From Hymenobacter sp. ISL-91 (GTDB taxonomy: Bacteria > Bacteroidota > Bacteroidia > Cytophagales > Hymenobacteraceae): a stretch of DNA of 52,312 bases. The notes beneath the pieces were generated by a model, which did no database searches, had not been told where the DNA came from, and saw only the letters and a list, made by a program, of their open reading frames with translations. The stretch covers positions 1 through 52,312 of the forward strand of contig NZ_JAGGPS010000006.1 of assembly GCF_018613725.1 (NCBI RefSeq), given 5' to 3'. The translations under genes and the position numbers were made by a program. Positions 1 through 6,399 of this stretch are shown here, in pieces (the stretch's first letter is position 1; each line of letters begins with the position of its first letter).

Positions 1-20
1 GGACAAGCCCCGCCCCTACA
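1..20. repeat. Partial REP element at window edge
   Basis: The first bases are the distal half of the REP repeat that recurs later in the window, ending in CCCCTAC, so its GTAG foot is on the minus strand. The other half lies outside the window. It sits just upstream of the asparaginase gene. Confidence 0.7.
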
Positions 21-93
21 ACGTGCTTACAGCGCCGTACTGGCCGCATCGTTCCCTTCCCCTCACCTCCCACCTTCCCACCCAATCCCCTCC

Positions 94-1122
94 TTGGAAA
101 CCTCCATTCTTGTCATCTACACCGGCGGGACGGCCGGCATGGCCTACAACAAGCGCGGCGAGCTGGTGCCGATGAAATTTGAGCAGATCCGGCGCAAGAT
201 GCCCGAGCTGCGCCAGCTAAACATGGCGGTGGACGTGGTGAACCTGGGCGAGCCCATTGATTCGAGCAACGTGGCGCCCGCCGACTGGCTGCGCATGGCC
301 GCCCTCATTGCCGAGAAATACGACCTCTACGACGGTTTCGTGGTGCTGCACGGCACCGATACCATGGCCTATTCGGCGGCGGCGCTCAGCTTCCTGCTCG
401 AAAACCTGGGCAAAACGGTGGTGTTCACCGGGGCGCAGGTACCCGTGGGCGGCATCCGGACGGATGCGCGGCGCAACCTGGTAACGGCACTGGAAATGGC
501 CGCCGCCCGCCACCCCGTGGGCAACGCGGTGCGCGTGCCCGAGGTATGCCTGTTTTTCAACGACCTGCTGATTCGGGGCAACCGGGCCAAGAAGGTGGAA
601 AGCCAGCAGTACGACGCTTTCCGCAGCGAAAACTACCCGCCCCTGGCCCAGGCCGGCATCGAGCTCATGTTCCACGACCGGCACATACGGCCGCTGCCGG
701 CCGGCCGGCTGCACGTTCATCAGCGCCTCGATGAGCGGGTGGCCCTCATCCGGCTGTTTCCGGGCCTGAGCGAGCGGGTGCTGCGGGCCCAGCTGGAGCT
801 CGACGATTTGCGCGGCTGCGTGCTCGAAACCTACGGCTCGGGCAACGCGCCCACCACCCCCTGGTTTTTGCAGTGCCTGCGCGAGGCTTCCGACCGGGGC
901 GTGCTGCTGTTCAATGTCAGCCAGTGCGAGGAGGGCCGGGTGCTGCAGGGCCGCTACGAAACCAGCGCCTACCTCTCCGACATTGGCCTGGTGGGTGGCG
1001 ACGATATTACGGTGGAAGCCGCCATTACCAAGCTCATGTTTGTGCTCGGGCTGGAGCTGGCACCCGCGCAGGCCCGCCGCCTGATGGCCCAGGACCTGCG
1101 CGGCGAAATAACGCTGCTTTAG
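94..1122 (+). CDS. ansA: Type I L-asparaginase
   Basis: Predicted cytoplasmic asparaginase that hydrolyses L-asparagine to aspartate and ammonia. The 342-residue length fits the type I (AnsA) family. The N-terminus carries the first catalytic threonine in YTGGTAGM (about residues 9-16), and the second conserved motif, LHGTDTMAYS, lies near residue 85. A serine-rich loop around SSNVAP and the C-terminal GDDITVEAA (near residue 308) also match the family. There is no signal peptide. The start is a TTG at 94: no in-frame ATG exists upstream, and the next ATG would remove the catalytic TGGT motif. The gene stands alone, with REP repeats on both sides, and is followed after a gap by tRNA-Ser on the same strand. 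Confidence 0.93.
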   Translation: METSILVIYTGGTAGMAYNKRGELVPMKFEQIRRKMPELRQLNMAVDVVNLGEPIDSSNVAPADWLRMAALIAEKYDLYDGFVVLHGTDTMAYSAAALSFLLENLGKTVVFTGAQVPVGGIRTDARRNLVTALEMAAARHPVGNAVRVPEVCLFFNDLLIRGNRAKKVESQQYDAFRSENYPPLAQAGIELMFHDRHIRPLPAGRLHVHQRLDERVALIRLFPGLSERVLRAQLELDDLRGCVLETYGSGNAPTTPWFLQCLREASDRGVLLFNVSQCEEGRVLQGRYETSAYLSDIGLVGGDDITVEAAITKLMFVLGLELAPAQARRLMAQDLRGEITLL

Positions 1123-1140
1123 CGCCATTAGAACAAGCAC

Positions 1141-1196
1141 GCCCGAACGGCCACGCCCGAACGGCCACGTCCGAACGGCCACACCCGCACGGTGTA
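1141..1196. repeat. 14-bp tandem repeat leading into a REP
   Basis: Three near-identical 14-bp units of the form GCCCGAACGGCCAC (1141-1154, 1155-1168, 1169-1182) and a fourth degenerate unit run directly into the GTAG foot of the REP at 1194. Similar 14-base periodic flanks occur beside other REPs in the window. Confidence 0.75.
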
Positions 1197-1321
1197 GGGG
1201 CGGGGCTTGTCCCCGCCCGCCGTTGAACGATTGTCGGTAAACGATTCCCGTTCGCGCCGCTACAACGGTTTTGTTCAATGGGAGTCGTTCAACGGCGGGC
1301 GGGGACAAGCCCCGCCCCTAC
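1194..1321. repeat. Inverted REP pair (BIME-like unit)
   Basis: Two REPs face each other: one with GTAG on the plus strand (1194-1229) and one on the minus strand (1286-1321). Each has GTAG followed by a hairpin of stem GGGCGGGG, loop CTTGT and stem CCCCGCCC. The spacer contains GTTCGCGCCGCT and 14-bp units ending in TTCAACGG or TTCAATGG, an arrangement seen again at 5264, 6149, 12255, 14748 and 22392. Confidence 0.85.
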
Positions 1322-1351
1322 ACCGTGCGGGTGTTCCTGTTCGGGTGGTGT

Positions 1352-1387
1352 CGTTCAACGGCGGGCGCAGCTAAGCCCCGCCCCTAC
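1352..1387. repeat. Single REP, variant core
   Basis: A minus-oriented REP in which part of the stem is altered (GCGGGCGCAGCTAAG replaces the usual central sequence). It is separated from the preceding REP by 14-bp units (1319-1332, 1333-1346, 1347-1360), the last of which forms its leading flank. Confidence 0.75.
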
Positions 1388-1451
1388 GTCGTTCGGCCGT
1401 GTCCGTTCGGGCGTGGCTGTGGCACTACTGGCGCATCTAAAGCGGCGGGGG

Positions 1452-1483
1452 CTTGCGTTTCCGGAAAATCGGGTGTTATTTTG
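1452..1483 (+). promoter_or_regulatory. Candidate promoter of tRNA-Ser
   Basis: A TTG at 1452-1454 and TATTTTG at 1477-1483, 22 bases apart, resemble the Bacteroidota promoter pattern TTG then TAnnTTTG, with one T missing. The tRNA begins 22 bases further on. It is placed by pattern only. Confidence 0.4.
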
Positions 1484-1504
1484 CGCCACCAAACCGCATC
1501 ACCC

Positions 1505-1591
1505 AGAGAGGTGTCCGAGTGGTTGAAGGAGCACGCCTGGAAAGTGTGTATGGGTGCAAGCTCATCGTGGGTTCGAATCCCATCCTCTCTG
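1505..1591 (+). tRNA. tRNA-Ser (anticodon GGA)
   Basis: A class II tRNA with long variable arm. The acceptor stem AGAGAGG (1505-1511) pairs exactly with CCTCTCT (1584-1590), with discriminator base G1591. The anticodon loop is CTGGAAA, giving GGA and reading UCC/UCU serine codons. The T arm contains GGGTTCGAATCCC. The variable arm lies between the anticodon stem and the T arm. The 3' CCA is not encoded (GCA follows). A terminator starts three bases downstream. Confidence 0.96.
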
Positions 1592-1593
1592 CA

Positions 1594-1631
1594 AAAAGCC
1601 CCGTTTCTGTCTCAGAAACGGGGCTTTTTTC
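1594..1631 (+). terminator. Rho-independent terminator after tRNA-Ser
   Basis: A perfect GC-rich stem (AGCCCCGTTTCT pairing with AGAAACGGGGCT, short loop) is flanked by an A-run and a T-run. The T-run on the plus strand ends the tRNA transcript. The mirrored A-run means it could also act on the opposite strand, where the restriction-modification gene ends at 1685. Confidence 0.92.
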
Positions 1632-1684
1632 GTTTGTTGCGGTACGTGCTTTTACTACTGGGGCTGGCTTTCGGCCTTCGTGCC

Positions 1685-4600
1685 CTACCCGGCGTACAGC
1701 CCCTCCTCCGTTTCGCGGAGCAGGCTGAGGGCGACCAGCGTGGCCAGCAGGGGCTGCACTTTGGCGGCGGGCGTGCGGCGGAAGCGGGCCGCGACCTGGG
1801 CGGCGCTCAGGGGCTGGCCGGCCTGTTGCACGGCGTCGCGGAGGGCCTGCATTTGGGCGGCCAGCTCCGGGGGCCAGGGCTGGAGGCTGGTAGCGGCGGT
1901 GGCGGCGGGGGCTTTGGCGGCGCTGCCGGGCAGGGCCAGCGCCTGCTGCTGCAGCTCGGGGGCCTGGTAGGCGGGGCGCAGGTACCGTACGTGGCCGTGC
2001 TGCTCCTCGCGGGCGCGCTCGTGGTTGAGAGCCACGAGGCGGGCCAGCAGCTCGGGCTCGGGCAGGGTGGCGGGCCAGTTGTAGGCGGCCGCTACGGCGA
2101 CATCGAGCTGCTGGTGCAGGCTGAGCACCACCGAGGCCAGGCCCTGCTGGTTAACGGTGTGCTCCTTGGGGGTGGTGAGGGGCTGGCCGGCGCGCAGCTT
2201 CTCCACCACGTTGTAGAGGTCGGTGAGGGTGAGGGTGGGGTGCAGGGCCTGCTGGCGCTTGCGGTGGGCGTCGAGCTGTTCGGCCAGCTCCCGGATGCGC
2301 GCCTGCTGCTCCGCCGTGGCCTCGGGGAAAGGAAATGGGTCGAAGGTGCGAGACTTGGCATAAACCGAATCATTCCCAACGCCTAAACGGCTACCTGCTG
2401 CCATTGCCCAAGCTACGTGAATTCGGCTTGAAAGAACACCCAAATGATAAGCATCATCCAAAGCAATTGCAACTAGCTTATTGTCCGGCAAAACATCTGC
2501 TGTGACAAATTGAAGAACACGATGCTTCGCAGTTTCAGCAGTGGCAATATACCGGTCAAGTCCTTTCAATGCAGGTCGAAAATTGGCTCGTGGCTCTCCA
2601 AAGAACCACCAATTATTCTTGTAGGAAGCTCTGTTATTTTGGTCGCGTTCTGGCTTGACATTTTCCAGAAGGTGTTGATAGGCTGCCGGGAATCGGGCCA
2701 GCACTTCGTCTGCCTTCAAACCGAAGAAATCAATGACCATGACACCACGCGGCTTATCGGTAAGGTCGCGGCCGTTCCGATAAGGGCGAATGTGCTTATC
2801 TAAACCTTCTACGGAGTCCAAGCCAAGCTCCTCAGCTCTTTCAGGCGAAACGATAAACCCTGCTCCCATCAACTGAACGCCTCGATTAGCCAAACCTGAA
2901 TTGGCCTTGAGAATATCAGCGCTATCCAACGCGGCCCCAATTGACAAATCCGGCAGAATCCTTCCTTGCTGTTCTGTAAAAGTTACATCAGCCGCATCGT
3001 CGCCTTCCGCGGCGGCTTCGGTTTTCAGCGTCCATAGCAAGCCGGGGGCGGGCGTGGCCGGGGTGCGTTCGGCGACGGTCATGGCAATGCGCACGGCGGC
3101 TCCTTCGGCGGCATCCACCCAGGGGTGGTCGGGCACGGCGAAGGTGAGGGTGAGCGGGGCCGGGTCGCCTTCGAGGAAGGGCTGCATGACCCGGCGGTTG
3201 AAGGTTTGTTTGAGGCTGTTGGTGGTGATGAAGCCGAAGCGCTCCGAGTCGCCCCGCTGCACGGCGGCGGCGGCGTTGTACCACCAGTACATCACGAGGT
3301 CGGCCGAGTCGGGTACCTTGCCTTTGTAGGCTTTGCGCAGGGCTTCGGTGTAGCCGTCGCCGAGGGCGTCGCGCATGCGGGCCGGCCCCACAAACGGCGG
3401 GTTGCCCACAATGAAATCGGCCTGGGGCCACTCGGCGGGCCGGGGGTTGGGGTAGTCGAAAACGGGCGTGCGGGCGGTTTCGTCGGGCACGGGCTGGCCG
3501 GTGGCGGGGTGCAGGCGGGTGGTGCCGTCCCAGCGCGTTACGGGCTGGCCCTGGGCATCGAGGCGGGGCTGGGGCGCATCGTGCTGGAGGGCGGCATCCT
3601 GCTGGCGGATGTTCTGGTACTCATCGAGCAGGGGCTCGCGCAGCTCGGAGGGGCCGTAGGTGCGCAGGTGCCATTGCAGGTAGCCGATGCGCAGCACCAC
3701 GTCGGCAATGGCGGCGGCGCGCGGGTTCAGCTCCAGGCCCAGCAGCTGCTGGGGGCTCACGGTGGTGCCGCCGCCCAGCTCCAGCAGGCCCGTCTGGCCG
3801 TAGCTGTTGATGGCGGCCAGCACCTCGCCTTCGAGCCGCTTGAGGTGTTCGAGCGTGACGTACAGAAAGTTGCCCGAGCCGCAGGCCGGGTCCAGAATGC
3901 GCAAACTGGTGAGGCGTTGCAGGAAGCGCACCAGCTCGGCGCGGGCTTCTTTGGGCTGGTTTTCGTCGAGGCGGCGGGCGGCGGCGGCCTGGGCGGCGCT
4001 CCACTCGCGGCGCAGCGGCTCGAGCACCGTGGGCAGCACCAGCCGCTCGACGTAGCGGCGCGGGGTGTAGTGGGCGCCCAGGCTGTGCCGCTCGCGGGGG
4101 TCGAGGGCGCGCTCGAGCAGGGTACCAAAAATAGCGGGCTCCACCTCCGTCCAGTCGGCGCGGGCCGATTGCAGCAGCAGCTCGGCCTGGGCCGCGCTCA
4201 GGGGCAGCGTGCTGGCCTCATGAAACAGGCGGCCATTGAAGCGGCGCAGGCGGGCCTTGAGGTCGGAGGAGTAGCCGCCGGCGTCCATGGTGCGCCACAG
4301 GTTGCCCAGGGCGTCGGGCAGAAACTCGAGCAGCTCGGGGCTGCCGTAGGCCTCCAGCATGCCGGTAAAGCTGCGCTTGGGTATCAGGCCGGTATCCTCG
4401 GAAAACATGGTAAACAGGCAGCGCATCAGAAACTGGGCCACCACTTCGGGGGTGTGGCCGGCCGCTTCCAGCTGCTCCGAGAGCCGGGCCAGCCGGCCGG
4501 CCAGCTCGCGCGTAACGCGGGCGGCGCGGCGGCTGGCATCGAGCTCGCGCGGGGCCAGCCAGATGCTGCGCAGCAGGGCCCGGGTGTTTTCGTCGGCCAG

Positions 4601-5164
4601 CGCCTCCAGCCGGATGCGGTAGCGGGTCTGGTCGGGGAAGGGCACAAACGAGTCGCCGACGCCGGCAAAGTTGCTGTACACATCGAGGCAGTAGCCCACG
4701 TCGGCCACCAGCACAAACAGGGGCCGGGGCTCGTGCGGGGGCAAGGCGCGCACGTAGCCGAGGGCCTGCTGGCGGGCGGCCTGCATCATTTCGGCCCATT
4801 TGGCGGTGTTGCGCACGGCGTGGCCCCGGCGGCGCCTGGCGGGCTCCAGGCCCAGCTCGGCGCGCTGCTGCTTTAGCTGCTGGTCGGGCGTATCGGTGCC
4901 CTGCTTGGTTTCGAGCACGAAGCAGCCGCGCTTGTACAGGTCGATGCGGCCGGTGCTGGTTTTGGAGCCGCTGCTGCCGCCACTACTGCCGGGGAATTGC
5001 ACGGCGCGTTCCAGCACGTAGGCATCCTGGGCGGGGTCGTCGGTGGTGGGGTCGGGGCGGGGCACGCCCAGCAGGTCGCAGAGGTCTTGCAGAAACAGGC
5101 CGTAGTTGGCCCGCTCGGCGCCGCCGGAGTTCTTCCAGCGGGCTTCAAATTCGGGGTACGTCAC
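1685..5164 (-). CDS. Fused DNA methyltransferase/endonuclease (type IIG/IIL-like R-M enzyme)
   Basis: A single 1159-residue protein that appears to combine nuclease, adenine methyltransferase and DNA recognition, as in MmeI-type (IIL) enzymes. A D-(x)9-E-x-K pattern at D75, E85, K87 (RIDLYKRG then VLETKQ) looks like the PD-(D/E)xK nuclease site. Methylase motif I, LDPACGSGNFL, is near residue 423 and motif IV, NPPF, near 585, both typical of N6-adenine methylases. A helical spacer lies between nuclease and methylase, and a specificity domain covers about residues 725-930, with family-like blocks such as NWWFFGEPR and FDPFPFP. That domain (2355-2995) is markedly AT-richer than the rest. The GTG at 5164 (V-T-Y-P-E-F) is chosen because the frame upstream is REP repeat translation. 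No separate specificity or modification subunit is adjacent, which fits a self-contained enzyme. Confidence 0.88.
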   Translation of the reverse strand: MTYPEFEARWKNSGGAERANYGLFLQDLCDLLGVPRPDPTTDDPAQDAYVLERAVQFPGSSGGSSGSKTSTGRIDLYKRGCFVLETKQGTDTPDQQLKQQRAELGLEPARRRRGHAVRNTAKWAEMMQAARQQALGYVRALPPHEPRPLFVLVADVGYCLDVYSNFAGVGDSFVPFPDQTRYRIRLEALADENTRALLRSIWLAPRELDASRRAARVTRELAGRLARLSEQLEAAGHTPEVVAQFLMRCLFTMFSEDTGLIPKRSFTGMLEAYGSPELLEFLPDALGNLWRTMDAGGYSSDLKARLRRFNGRLFHEASTLPLSAAQAELLLQSARADWTEVEPAIFGTLLERALDPRERHSLGAHYTPRRYVERLVLPTVLEPLRREWSAAQAAAARRLDENQPKEARAELVRFLQRLTSLRILDPACGSGNFLYVTLEHLKRLEGEVLAAINSYGQTGLLELGGGTTVSPQQLLGLELNPRAAAIADVVLRIGYLQWHLRTYGPSELREPLLDEYQNIRQQDAALQHDAPQPRLDAQGQPVTRWDGTTRLHPATGQPVPDETARTPVFDYPNPRPAEWPQADFIVGNPPFVGPARMRDALGDGYTEALRKAYKGKVPDSADLVMYWWYNAAAAVQRGDSERFGFITTNSLKQTFNRRVMQPFLEGDPAPLTLTFAVPDHPWVDAAEGAAVRIAMTVAERTPATPAPGLLWTLKTEAAAEGDDAADVTFTEQQGRILPDLSIGAALDSADILKANSGLANRGVQLMGAGFIVSPERAEELGLDSVEGLDKHIRPYRNGRDLTDKPRGVMVIDFFGLKADEVLARFPAAYQHLLENVKPERDQNNRASYKNNWWFFGEPRANFRPALKGLDRYIATAETAKHRVLQFVTADVLPDNKLVAIALDDAYHLGVLSSRIHVAWAMAAGSRLGVGNDSVYAKSRTFDPFPFPEATAEQQARIRELAEQLDAHRKRQQALHPTLTLTDLYNVVEKLRAGQPLTTPKEHTVNQQGLASVVLSLHQQLDVAVAAAYNWPATLPEPELLARLVALNHERAREEQHGHVRYLRPAYQAPELQQQALALPGSAAKAPAATAATSLQPWPPELAAQMQALRDAVQQAGQPLSAAQVAARFRRTPAAKVQPLLATLVALSLLRETEEGLYAG

Positions 5165-5263
5165 GCGGGGGGTAGGATAACAGGATAATGGGGTGGGGAA
5201 GATAGGGAGTTTGCCGCGGTAGGGGCCACACCGGGAATGTGGGAACGGGAACGTAGGGACGAT

Positions 5264-5364
5264 GTAGGGGCGGGGCTTGTCCCCGCCCGCCGTTCGCGCC
5301 GCTGCACCGGGAATCGTGCAATGGTAATCGTTCAACGGCGGGCGGGGACAAGCCCCGCCCCTAC
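5264..5364. repeat. Inverted REP pair upstream of R-M gene and RAYT
   Basis: A plus-oriented GTAG REP (5264-5293) and a minus-oriented REP (5329-5364) are separated by GTTCGCGCCGCTG and one 14-bp unit (AATCGTGCAATGGT). The pair lies between the divergently transcribed R-M gene and the RAYT gene. Confidence 0.85.
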
Positions 5365-5408
5365 GTCGTGCGGGCGTGGTCGTTCAACGGTAATCGTGCT
5401 ATGGTAAC

Positions 5409-5444
5409 CGTTCAACGGCGGGTGGGGACAAGCCCCGCCCCTAC
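5409..5444. repeat. Single REP
   Basis: A minus-oriented REP with one change in the stem (GGTGGGG). Two 14-bp units precede it (from about 5380), so it extends the REP cluster ahead of the RAYT gene. Confidence 0.8.
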
Positions 5445-5474
5445 GTCGTGCGGGTGGTTCCGTGCGGGTAGTAC

Positions 5475-5510
5475 CGTTCAACGGCGGGCGGGGACAAGCC
5501 CCGCCCCTAC
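5475..5510. repeat. Single REP next to RAYT gene
   Basis: A minus-oriented REP with the full-length hairpin and flank CGTTCAACGG. It is the last REP before the RAYT start codon, 58 bases further on. Confidence 0.82.
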
Positions 5511-5568
5511 ATCGTGCGGGCGTTCCTGTTTTGAGGGGTATTTTGTATACTTATTCAACTGTATCCCT

Positions 5569-6042
5569 ATGGAACCACTTCCCGAACGGCGCAGCATCCG
5601 CTACGCTGGCTACGACTACAACATGGCGGGCTACTATTCCCTGACGCTTTGTGCCCAGGGAAAGGCCCACCTGTTTGGTACGCTGCCACCCGATGCACCA
5701 TTGCAGCCATCGGCGCTGGGAGAAACGGTTGTGGCCGAGCTACTGGCCCTGGCCGATTACTACCCCACCATTCGGCTCGATACCTGGGTGCTCATGCCCA
5801 ATCATGTGCATCTGCTGCTGGCACTCACGCGCAACCGGGTAGTGGCCTTGAGCCAGCTGGTCGGGCGCTTTAAGTCGCGCTGCTATCAGGAGTGGCGCCG
5901 GGCATTGCTGGCCGCCGGACACACTGCCCCACCGTCCTGCTGGCAGCGCAATTACTACGAGCGTATCATTCGCTCGCCCGGTGAGCTGGAAGCCCACCGC
6001 CGCTACATTCTCGATAACCCCAGCCGTTGGAACTCCATGTAG
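5569..6042 (+). CDS. REP-associated tyrosine transposase (RAYT, Y1_Tnp family)
   Basis: A 157-residue single-domain protein of the IS200-like HUH superfamily, predicted to cut and rejoin single-stranded DNA at REP hairpins. The metal-binding HUH motif is HVH in MPNHVHLLL (near residue 79). The C-terminal helix with RSPGELEAHRRYILDNPSRW carries the candidate catalytic tyrosine and the RAYT-typical Y-I-x-x-N-P ending. The N-terminus RRSIRYAGYDYNMAGYYSLTLC is also family-typical. The ATG at 5569 is chosen because the frame upstream is a translation of REP repeats. REPs with a GTAG foot flank it on both sides, and its own TAG stop lies inside the GTAG of a degenerate REP (6039-6042). Family members are usually single-copy and domesticated, with no terminal repeats of their own. 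Confidence 0.9.
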   Translation: MEPLPERRSIRYAGYDYNMAGYYSLTLCAQGKAHLFGTLPPDAPLQPSALGETVVAELLALADYYPTIRLDTWVLMPNHVHLLLALTRNRVVALSQLVGRFKSRCYQEWRRALLAAGHTAPPSCWQRNYYERIIRSPGELEAHRRYILDNPSRWNSM

Positions 6043-6069
6043 GGGTAGGGCTTACTGCGCCGGTGAACA
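6039..6069. repeat. Degenerate REP overlapping RAYT stop codon
   Basis: GTAGGGGTAGGGCTTA, then an altered second arm and CCGGTGAAC, matches the REP and its flank with several changes. Its GTAG occupies 6039-6042, and the RAYT stop codon is the TAG at 6040-6042. Confidence 0.7.
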
Positions 6070-6085
6070 GAAACACCCGCACGAT

Positions 6086-6121
6086 GTAGGGGCGGGGCTT
6101 GTCCCCGCCCGCCGTTGAACG
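6086..6121. repeat. Single REP downstream of RAYT
   Basis: A complete plus-oriented REP (GTAG foot, hairpin, flank CCGTTGAACG) 43 bases after the RAYT stop, in opposite orientation to the REPs upstream of the gene. Confidence 0.85.
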
Positions 6122-6148
6122 ACACCACCCGAACGCCCCCCGCACGGT

Positions 6149-6333
6149 GTAGGGGCGGGGCTTGTCCCCGCCCGCCGTTCGCGCCGCTGCCACGGAAATC
6201 GTGCAATGGTAATCGTGCAATGGTAATCGTGCAATGGTAACCGTGCAATGGTAACCGTGCAATGGTAATCGTGCAATGGTAATCGTGCAATGATGACCGT
6301 TCAACGGCGGGCGGGGACAAGCCCCGCCCCTAC
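6149..6333. repeat. Inverted REP pair with amplified 14-bp spacer
   Basis: A plus-oriented REP (6149-6180) and a minus-oriented REP (6298-6333) are separated by GTTCGCGCCGCTG and a long tandem array. It has the same plan as the other BIME-like pairs but carries seven spacer units instead of one or two. Confidence 0.87.
6197..6294. repeat. 14-bp tandem array, seven units
   Basis: Seven consecutive 14-bp units: AATCGTGCAATGGT at 6197, 6211, 6225 and 6267, AACCGTGCAATGGT at 6239 and 6253, and AATCGTGCAATGAT at 6281. An eighth, diverged unit (GACCGTTCAACGGC) merges with the following REP. The unit differs at about two positions from the normal REP flank AATCGTTCAACGGC. Confidence 0.92.
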
Positions 6334-6399
6334 ATCGTGCGGGTGTGTTCGTTCGGGCGTATCCGTCCATCCGTTACCGTTCTGGTGCCAGCCGCTGCA

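Noticed and set aside
217..1308. Long minus-strand open frame opposite asparaginase
   Set aside because: It mirrors the asparaginase gene in high-GC DNA and has histidine/glycine-rich composition without motifs; the plus-strand gene has a full family match.
3125..4876. 583-codon plus-strand frame opposite the restriction-modification gene
   Set aside because: Repetitive G/A/V/Q composition, typical of the antisense frame of a GC-rich gene; no domain is visible.
5165..5335. Longer N-terminus for the restriction-modification enzyme
   Set aside because: The extra 57 codons translate REP sequence; the GTG at 5164 gives a family-like start.
5368..5568. Longer N-terminus for the RAYT protein
   Set aside because: The extra residues are a translation of REP repeats; the family starts near the ATG at 5569.
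6197..6294. CRISPR-like array
   Set aside because: Units are contiguous 14-mers without spacers and no cas genes are present; it derives from REP flanks.
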